The notes beneath the pieces were generated by a model. It was not told the DNA's origin and ran no database searches. It saw only the letters and a list, made by a program, of their open reading frames with translations. From the NCBI RefSeq assembly GCF_017355165.1, contig NZ_JADILK010000040.1, positions 1-38,901 on the forward strand: 38,901 nt of DNA, written 5' to 3'. The position numbers and the translations under genes were made by a program. The DNA is from Bacillus sp. SD075. Its GTDB lineage: Bacteria; Bacillota; Bacilli; Bacillales; DSM-1321. Below, piece by piece: positions 33,838 through 38,901 of this stretch. Positions within the stretch are counted from its first letter, which is position 1; each line of letters begins with the position of its first letter.

Positions 33838-34324
33838 ACTTACTATAAACCTTATCATAAAGCTTGATGGCACCATAGCCAAGCACCCCCCCAGAGGTAT
33901 TTAGCATTAGGTCATCCACATCAAAAATCCCGATAGAAAAAACAATCTGTAAGCATTCCAAGTATAAACTTAAACTCAAAGATAGAGCTAATACTCCTAT
34001 GGATGACATCCCTTTATTTTTAGACAATAATACAAGAAACACTCCAAATGGTATGAACAATGCGATATTCCCAACCAAATTACTTAAATCATGCCACGAT
34101 AGACTCTGAACATTAATGAACATTGTTTTAAACGGGATAAAATTACCTCTTTGCAATTGGTACATGAGATTATCAGGGTTCCCAAGATTCCTCTGAAGTT
34201 GATGCCAGAGAAAGGCCATATCTCTCCAGCGGAACTTAAATAGAATGATTGTAAGTAATGCGTACATATAAAAGACAAATAGTGCTAGTACAAAAATTCT
34301 GTTCATTAATTTCATTTTTTTCAT
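33806..34324 (-). CDS. vanZ: VanZ-family membrane protein
   Basis: 172 residues with four membrane segments. The VanZ-like pattern is clear: RGNFIPFKTM, DLSNLVGNIALFIPFGVFLV, LSLSLSLYLECLQIVF, and FDVDDLMLNTSGGVLGYGA. VanZ proteins raise teicoplanin tolerance in some backgrounds; the biochemical mechanism is unsettled. The ATG at 34324 overlaps the TGA of vanY (ATGA), so the two are translationally coupled. It is the last gene of the vanR-vanS-vanY-vanZ-type cluster. No ligase, reductase or D,D-dipeptidase genes (vanA, H, X types) lie in the window. Confidence 0.88.
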   Translation of the reverse strand: MKKMKLMNRIFVLALFVFYMYALLTIILFKFRWRDMAFLWHQLQRNLGNPDNLMYQLQRGNFIPFKTMFINVQSLSWHDLSNLVGNIALFIPFGVFLVLLSKNKGMSSIGVLALSLSLSLYLECLQIVFSIGIFDVDDLMLNTSGGVLGYGAIKLYDKVYSKFIVNTSSIPR

Positions 34325-35247
34325 TCCGCCATCCTTACCTCCTTGAAATTAGTTTGTGTTGTTCCGGGAAACACTGTCACAATTACACCATCCATATTGT
34401 TGCCTGATATCTCCCAACGAAGATTGGAAGGCACATGAATGGTCATATCTTCGGTAACAGGGTAATAAGAGATCTCATATTTTTCATTATATATAGTAGT
34501 TAAAATGGACTTTTGTTGTTTTAGGAAATCCAAATATTCTTCTAAAGAAAAATTCTTTTCCTCCATAATCACACTGTGCGGCAATCCAACATAGCGAATA
34601 TGCCAAGGTTCATACTGAATGCCTGTGATTGCCATTTTGTCCTTTGGATAGCGTATAATAAAGCCGTATTTCCAAGCATTTTTTTCTAGCCACTTACCTT
34701 CAGGTGCCTCTTCCATTTTCATTTGGGTAGATCCTACATCAAGCGATAAACCCAAATTGTGTTCGCTATGGCCTGCAGGCAAGGCATAGTCAGACCCCAT
34801 TTCTTGATAAAGTGCATTTTGCTCATCAAAGTCTCGAAAGCCACTATTAATTAAAAAATGGCGAACCCCCTCTTTTTCAGCAGCAGCTATGATCGTCGAA
34901 AATTCATGTGCAACATCCTCTGACAATTTAATTTCGTTATCATGCAACCCGTATCCCTTTGTCAATTCTTTATGCGTAAATAAATGTACAACATCTGATT
35001 TTATACTCTCTTGGTGAATCGGATATTCATTATTAACCAAGAGTAAATTTCCTTGAAAGACCAGATCTTTTGTAATCTCTATCGTTTGGAAACTTTCAGA
35101 GGTCTCCCTATTATCTAGATGATCATTGTTGTTTTTTTCATAACTTTGAATCTCGACTTTATCTTGAAAAGACGATTCTTTATTAACGAATGCAAAACTC
35201 AGGCACAATACTAAAAACAATAAAAATCCCCACTCCTTCATTTTCAC
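34321..35247 (-). CDS. vanY: D-alanyl-D-alanine carboxypeptidase, VanY type (peptidase M15B)
   Basis: 308 residues. An N-terminal hydrophobic signal or anchor (WGFLLFLVLCLSFAFV) puts the enzyme outside the membrane. A zinc carboxypeptidase core shows SGFRDFDEQNALY, the GHSEHNLGLSLDVGS motif with His163 and Asp170, and YEPWHIRYVG with catalytic Glu213 and zinc ligand His216. It would remove the terminal D-Ala from peptidoglycan stem peptides. AAGGAGG precedes the ATG. Upstream of it is a phased direct repeat and a -10 box, so it likely heads a vanY-vanZ transcript controlled by the adjacent VanR-type regulator. Confidence 0.93.
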   Translation of the reverse strand: MKMKEWGFLLFLVLCLSFAFVNKESSFQDKVEIQSYEKNNNDHLDNRETSESFQTIEITKDLVFQGNLLLVNNEYPIHQESIKSDVVHLFTHKELTKGYGLHDNEIKLSEDVAHEFSTIIAAAEKEGVRHFLINSGFRDFDEQNALYQEMGSDYALPAGHSEHNLGLSLDVGSTQMKMEEAPEGKWLEKNAWKYGFIIRYPKDKMAITGIQYEPWHIRYVGLPHSVIMEEKNFSLEEYLDFLKQQKSILTTIYNEKYEISYYPVTEDMTIHVPSNLRWEISGNNMDGVIVTVFPGTTQTNFKEVRMAE

Positions 35248-35271
35248 GTTCCTCCTTATCTTATTGGTACT

Positions 35272-35277
35272 AGAATA
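35272..35277 (-). promoter_or_regulatory. -10 box of vanY-vanZ
   Basis: TATTCT on the minus strand, about 30 bases downstream of the phased repeat and 25 before the vanY ATG. The -35 region is poor, as expected for a promoter that needs an activator. Confidence 0.4.
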
Positions 35278-35307
35278 GGAAAAACTTTTTAAAAAAAGAG
35301 TGGGGTA

Positions 35308-35329
35308 AAATTTAAATTTTTCTTAAATT
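35308..35329 (-). promoter_or_regulatory. Candidate VanR-type operator (11-bp phased direct repeat)
   Basis: AATTTAAGAAA followed at once by AATTTAAATTT on the minus strand. Seven identical bases recur at 11-bp spacing, one helical turn, the layout used by OmpR-family dimers. It lies between vanS and vanY. Confidence 0.45.
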
Positions 35330-35342
35330 CTTTATGAAACTT

Positions 35343-36455
35343 TTAAACTTGGTCAATCGGAACACTTTCCTGTGGTAAACGAACTTCAAATACAGTACGT
35401 ATTAAACTACTTTCTGCCGTAATCGTTCCATTATGCTGCTCCACAATATTCTTTGCAATGAATAAACCAAGACCTGTGCTATCTTCTAGATGAGTTCGTG
35501 CTTTGTCACCGGTATAAAACATGTCAAAAAGATACGGGAGTTCATTCAGAGGTATACTATCTCCATAATTAACAACCTGAACTACCACTTCCCCTGCATC
35601 AACAAACCCGTTAATATCTACAAACTGACCATCATATCCATAACGATTTGCATTGGTTAAAAGATTTTCAAACACACGGGCTAACATCTCTCCGTCACCC
35701 AAAATAGGTAAATGGGGCAGAATATTCATTCGAGCGATCAACTTATTTTTCTCGAAAACAGGGTACAATTCTTCTGTTAATTGAAGAAGTAGGTCACTTA
35801 AATTAATTTGCCTTTTTTCAACTGGCAACATGCCATAGTTCATTCTAGTTATTTCGAATAATTCATCAATCAGTCTTTCTAAACGCTGAGATTTAGTAAA
35901 GGCAATCGTTAAAAAATGTCTGACTTGTTCTTTAGTCAACTTCTCATCCTTAAGGATTAAATCTAAATAACCTAAAACAGAAGTTAGCGGAGTACGTAAA
36001 TCATGAGCCAAATTTACAACTAACTGTTCTTTACTGCTTTCTGAAAAATCGCCTCTTTGTATGGCTTCTTCTAATTTTTCACTTGCCAGATTAATTTCTT
36101 GTGCAATATCTTCAAATTCATCATTTGATTGGATATAAACCCGATGTTTGAAGTTGCCACGAGCGAGATAATGAATTCCGTTTGATATTTCATTGAAATA
36201 GGTAGAATAGGGCTTAGTGAGTAAATAGAAAAACAATATCGAAAGTGGGATAAATAGCATTAAAAAGAAGTTAATGTCTCCAACGCTGCCTATGAATTGA
36301 CGAAGTTGGGCCAAGGGGTCACCATGACGAACCATCGTATGATAATAAAACTGTAGTCCTTTAAAGATTAAGTAAGTTATAATACCAGCCAGAAGCATAC
36401 TTAAACCAAATAATATGATTATTTTGGAGCGAAAACTGCGAATAACTTTAGCCAT
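35343..36455 (-). CDS. vanS: Sensor histidine kinase, VanS type
   Basis: About 370 residues from the ATG at 36455; the frame also allows a TTG at 36470, but the GGGGAG site touches it. Two membrane segments (about 11-35 and 63-79) enclose a short external loop, then come a HAMP-like linker, HisKA with the phospho-acceptor His in VNLAHDLRTPLTSVLGYLD, and HATPase motifs FENLLTNANRYG, VVNYGDSIP and DSTGLGLFIAKNIVEQHNG. The layout follows VanS. The small sensor loop suggests detection at the membrane, perhaps a cell-wall antibiotic or lipid II state. Its start overlaps the end of the regulator gene. Confidence 0.93.
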   Translation of the reverse strand: MAKVIRSFRSKIIILFGLSMLLAGIITYLIFKGLQFYYHTMVRHGDPLAQLRQFIGSVGDINFFLMLFIPLSILFFYLLTKPYSTYFNEISNGIHYLARGNFKHRVYIQSNDEFEDIAQEINLASEKLEEAIQRGDFSESSKEQLVVNLAHDLRTPLTSVLGYLDLILKDEKLTKEQVRHFLTIAFTKSQRLERLIDELFEITRMNYGMLPVEKRQINLSDLLLQLTEELYPVFEKNKLIARMNILPHLPILGDGEMLARVFENLLTNANRYGYDGQFVDINGFVDAGEVVVQVVNYGDSIPLNELPYLFDMFYTGDKARTHLEDSTGLGLFIAKNIVEQHNGTITAESSLIRTVFEVRLPQESVPIDQV

Positions 36456-37143
36456 TGAATGTATACCCAACTCCCCAAACGGTTTTGGTCAACTTGTTTT
36501 TCCTTTTATCTTCTCCAAGTTTTTTCCGTAAGGTACGAATATGCACCATTACCGTATTACCACCTTCAAAATATGCATCACCCCAAACTTGCTGAAAAAT
36601 ATTTTCTACACTATATACTTTCTTTGGGTGACTGGCTAATAAATACAAAATATCAAACTCTTTCGGTGTTAGCTCGATGTTTTCACCATAGAGCAAAACT
36701 GTACGTTGATCAGGATTAATCACTATTCCACCATATTCCAAGATAGTTTTATTATCTACTTTGGGTTGATTCAACTTCATAAAGCGCCGCAATTGAGCAT
36801 TCACACGTGCAACCAATTCAATGGGGGTAAATGGTTTAGTCATATAATCATCTGCTCCAATCACTAGTCCATGTACCTTATCGAAATCAGAAGTTTTCGC
36901 ACTCAAAAAAATGATAGGCATATTATATTGTTCCCGAATCTGATGGGTTACTTCATATCCATCCATTTTCGGCATCATAATATCCAAAATTAGCAAATCA
37001 ATTGATTGAGTCTGGATAACATGTATGGCTTCTTGCCCATCATGTACTTTAATGACATGGTATCCTTCTTTTTCTAGATGGATTGCAATAAGATCAGCAA
37101 TCTCCTCCTCATCATCAGCAATTAGAATCGATATACGTTTCAT
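36448..37143 (-). CDS. vanR: OmpR-family response regulator, VanR type
   Basis: 231 residues. The receiver domain has acidic Asp10/Asp11, phospho-acceptor Asp54 (LILDIMMPKMDGY), a Ser/Thr switch (IIFLSAK) and Lys in DDYMTKPFTPIELVARV. A C-terminal winged helix is present (LTPKEFDILYLLASHPKKVY, VENIFQQVWGD, and TVMVHIRTLRKKLGED ending in KTVWGVGYTF). The ending WGVGY and the segment FTPIELVARVNAQLRRF are strikingly like enterococcal VanR. A GGAGTGG site precedes the ATG. It is co-transcribed with the kinase gene and probably activates vanY-vanZ through the phased repeat. Confidence 0.94.
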   Translation of the reverse strand: MKRISILIADDEEEIADLIAIHLEKEGYHVIKVHDGQEAIHVIQTQSIDLLILDIMMPKMDGYEVTHQIREQYNMPIIFLSAKTSDFDKVHGLVIGADDYMTKPFTPIELVARVNAQLRRFMKLNQPKVDNKTILEYGGIVINPDQRTVLLYGENIELTPKEFDILYLLASHPKKVYSVENIFQQVWGDAYFEGGNTVMVHIRTLRKKLGEDKRKNKLTKTVWGVGYTFNG

Positions 37144-37318
37144 CTATTCCACTCCTATATCAAGTTACATTCAGTGAACTTATTACCTTCATCAAACCTT
37201 ACAAAGCTGCACCATAAAAAAAAATCGATATTTTTGGTGAGGATGCCTTATCAGCAGAACCTTAACTAACATGGCATAATTTAGAGCTTGTATTTTATTT
37301 TCTATTATATCCAATATT

Positions 37319-37418
37319 ATTCAAGAATCTGGCCCAATTGTTAAACAAAACAATATTAGTTGCATAAAGAAAAAAAGCTGCCTAAAAGTCAGCTCCGATC
37401 TTTAGCTAACACACAGTT
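37319..37418. repeat. Dispersed repeat R1, copy 5 (full length)
   Basis: TTCAAGAATCTGGCCCAATTG begins it; AGTTGCATAAAGAAAAA, AGCTGCCTAAAAGTCAGCT and CCGATCTTTAGCTAACACAC follow. Among the R1 copies it is one of two with both halves. Confidence 0.75.
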
Positions 37419-37450
37419 GTATAACTGGGGGGAAACAACCCTTTGAAAAG

Positions 37451-37580
37451 TCAATCAAAATGGACAGGTTCTTGTGGATTATATAAATGTTTAAAAGCCA
37501 ATTCAATTTGTGATTCCGTAGGTAGCCAAACAAAATAAACCCCCGCACCAGCTTTTTAGGCTGATACAAGGGCAATGGTC
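37451..37580 (-). pseudogene. Unidentified coding remnant
   Basis: A minus-strand frame reads VTIALVSA, a stop, KAGAGVYFVWLPTESQIELA and FKHLYNPQEPVHFD before a TGA. The amino-acid pattern is protein-like, but it has no intact start and I do not recognise it. No other gene is seen between 37144 and 37674. Confidence 0.25.
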
Positions 37581-37674
37581 ACATTTTATTGAATAAACAA
37601 ATTTGTTTGGGTGCAAAAAGGGTCTTTAGCCTTTACGAATCTATCCCAGGCCTTTTTTTCATACATTTAGTGAA

Positions 37675-38052
37675 TTAATCAAAAAAGATTAAATGCATAT
37701 CACTATTAGTCCTTGATTTCGCAAAAAATTCCGCTTCATTTCCTCCATCAACAAAGTTACCAATACCCCGGAAAATACCACATTTGCCTCGTTCGATATA
37801 TCTTACCCCTACATAATCATTATAACTGTCAGGATCGTACTCCCATAATTCAACTTTTAACTTCCCAGCTGGACCCACGTAAGAATCCCGACAAATCTTA
37901 TAATCTCCACCAGTAGAGGCAAACACATCACTTTCAGCACCATTAGAATAAAGAGATTGTTCTCCTAAGTAATCCCAGCCACTTGCAAATGTAGAAGAAG
38001 GGAACAACAACGCAGCTAACAATGTCACAGCAACCAATTTAAACATTTTCAT
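37675..38052 (-). CDS. Small secreted protein with two Cys, unknown function
   Basis: 125 residues from the ATG at 38052, which has GGAGG at seven bases; an ATG two codons earlier is too close to it. A clear signal peptide (MKMFKLVAVTLLAALLFPSS ending FA or FAS) leaves about 103 mature residues. They are polar and aromatic (GWDYLGEQSLYSNG, KICRDSYVGPAGKLKVELW, GKCGIFRGIGNFVDGG), with Cys in YKICRD and GKCGI that could form a disulfide. It looks like a small extracellular beta-sandwich. I do not recognise the family. It is a single gene. Confidence 0.78.
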   Translation of the reverse strand: MKMFKLVAVTLLAALLFPSSTFASGWDYLGEQSLYSNGAESDVFASTGGDYKICRDSYVGPAGKLKVELWEYDPDSYNDYVGVRYIERGKCGIFRGIGNFVDGGNEAEFFAKSRTNSDMHLIFFD

Positions 38053-38473
38053 GCTCATTCCTCCTCACCCGTTTTGTTATTATTCTCCATTAATTTTAAT
38101 CAATATTTTTTATATTATCATCTATCCAAAGGTTCAATTTTTCATGAAGCGTTTTTGTAGTATCCATTACTTCATGCCCTACATAGGAAATGTGAAAAAA
38201 AGTGAAATGTGCTCGTCATTCAGTTTTGAAATATATGTCTGAATCATCTTTAATCGTTTAATCCTTGCCGGATCAAGTAAACGAATTACCTCTGAATCCA
38301 CCATTTGTGTAAAGGCGTCTCGATTTCTAATACCACCAATCAGCAGCATAGTTGTGGCTAAACTGGCGTTCCAATCCATTGAATAAGCCAAGGCTGAAAT
38401 CCTTTCATGTTCCCAAGCTTTGGATCTGTTGCTACCTTAATTAGGCAATCATTATTCTGTTGGTGATTATGGG

Positions 38474-38671
38474 TTGAAAATGAGCTATGCTGATGTAGCG
38501 GGAACAAATGGTACTGTTTGGTCAGATGTAGATGCTTCATGTGAAGTTACTGATTCAAAAGCAGAAAAAGCAGGTTATGATATGAATGCTGTAGGAACTT
38601 ATAAATTAAAGGGTAAGCTTAATAATGGCAATATAGTTCTTACTAGGTTATATAAAACTTACTTCTTTTAA
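38474..38671 (+). CDS. Possible small protein or C-terminal fragment
   Basis: A frame of 65 codons starting TTG-AAA-ATG and reading MKMSYADVAGTNGTVWSDVD, ASCEVTDSKAEKAGYDMNAV, GTYKLKGKL. The frame stays open about 30 bases upstream (GNHYSVGDYGL) to a TAA and has no ribosome site, so it is more likely the tail of a lost secreted-protein gene. I do not recognise it. Confidence 0.3.
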   Translation: MKMSYADVAGTNGTVWSDVDASCEVTDSKAEKAGYDMNAVGTYKLKGKLNNGNIVLTRLYKTYFF

Positions 38672-38748
38672 ATAAAACGAGTGAAGTTGCTCGTGTTTAT
38701 CAAAAATTTACATATAGAGATTAAAATTTTTAATGGGGTTGAATTAAA

Positions 38749-38865
38749 ATGAATGTATCGTCCTCTTATTTTATATTTGGTTTAATAAACATGATTTTAA
38801 TGGTTGGAGCTATACCAGCTATCATATACGCTTTATATTTATTACGTAAAATTTCAAAAAAATAA
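38749..38865 (+). CDS. 38-residue single-span membrane peptide
   Basis: MNVSSSYFIFGLINMILMVG then AIPAIIYALYLLRKISKK: one long hydrophobic helix with a basic C-terminal tail. The ribosome site is weak (GGGG about nine bases upstream). A hairpin with terminator form follows 13 bases after the stop. Size and form suit a small membrane peptide, a holin-like toxin or an accessory subunit; there is no assignable function. Confidence 0.5.
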   Translation: MNVSSSYFIFGLINMILMVGAIPAIIYALYLLRKISKK

Positions 38866-38878
38866 AGAAAAAAAGGAA

Positions 38879-38901
38879 GAGGAACTTTTTTGTAGTTCCT
38901 C
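38879..38901 (+). terminator. Hairpin at the window end
   Basis: GAGGAAC and GTTCCTC are perfect arms around a T-rich loop. It reaches the last base, so any T run lies outside. Confidence 0.55.

Noticed and set aside
35248..35342. Riboswitch or T-box leader before vanY
   Set aside because: The spacer is only about 95 bases, AT-rich and without conserved leader motifs; the phased repeat is the better explanation.
33806..37143. A complete glycopeptide resistance operon
   Set aside because: No vanH, vanA/B-type ligase or vanX gene is present, so the cluster cannot make altered precursors.
38179..38391. Flavin oxidoreductase (old yellow enzyme) C-terminal fragment
   Set aside because: Only about 15 residues look similar and the upstream frame does not continue the family, so this is too weak for a feature.

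Overview
The window is low-GC DNA from a spore-forming Bacillaceae (Bacillus sensu lato). The evidence is strong AGGAGG-type ribosome sites with frequent GTG/TTG starts, spore-coat CotS/CotSA-type genes, a PaiA acetyltransferase, an IDEAL-domain remnant, and Bacillus-type intergenic repeats. The species cannot be fixed from sequence alone. No rRNA, tRNA, CRISPR array or prophage was seen.

Left third (1-15.5 kb), two catabolic modules. After an IS110 remnant, a VOC-family gene and a broken IDEAL-domain gene comes a six-gene minus-strand operon (7397 down to 1718): GntR/FCD regulator, family III CoA-transferase, HMG-CoA lyase, and a complete TRAP transporter (DctP, DctQ, DctM), closed by an intrinsic terminator. 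Uptake, CoA activation and lyase cleavage fit catabolism of a branched dicarboxylate such as 3-hydroxy-3-methylglutarate. After IS4 debris comes a minus-strand sigma-54 enhancer-binding regulator (CBS-PAS-AAA-Fis). It faces a plus-strand operon with a consensus -24/-12 promoter: Fe-dependent alcohol dehydrogenase, GntP-type permease, 3-hydroxyisobutyrate-dehydrogenase-like enzyme and CoA-acylating (methyl)malonate-semialdehyde dehydrogenase. This looks like inducible uptake and oxidation of a short hydroxy acid or diol.

Middle (15.5-31 kb), accessory genes among repeats and decayed genes: paiA; a MarR pseudogene whose operator-like sites remain in front of a YczE-type membrane protein gene; an APH-like kinase; a Cys-rich probable spore-surface protein; a nitrilase-superfamily amidase; a glycosyltransferase with a 3' frameshift; a VanW protein paired with an uncharacterised secreted protein; a cotS-cotSA pair followed by a ytcB-like epimerase pseudogene; an intact virginiamycin B lyase gene beside an IS6 remnant; and a PheC-like periplasmic-binding-fold protein.

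Right part (31-38.9 kb): a methyltransferase, a small membrane protein, a second VOC protein, a 32-residue microprotein, and a vanR-vanS-vanY-vanZ-type cluster without vanHAX. VanY and VanZ are preceded by an 11-bp-phased direct repeat suited to an OmpR-type regulator. The window ends with a small secreted protein and short, partly decayed reading frames.

A dispersed double-hairpin repeat (called R1 here) occurs in at least five clear and several degenerate copies. All clear copies lie in the same orientation, and some sit where they could terminate minus-strand genes.
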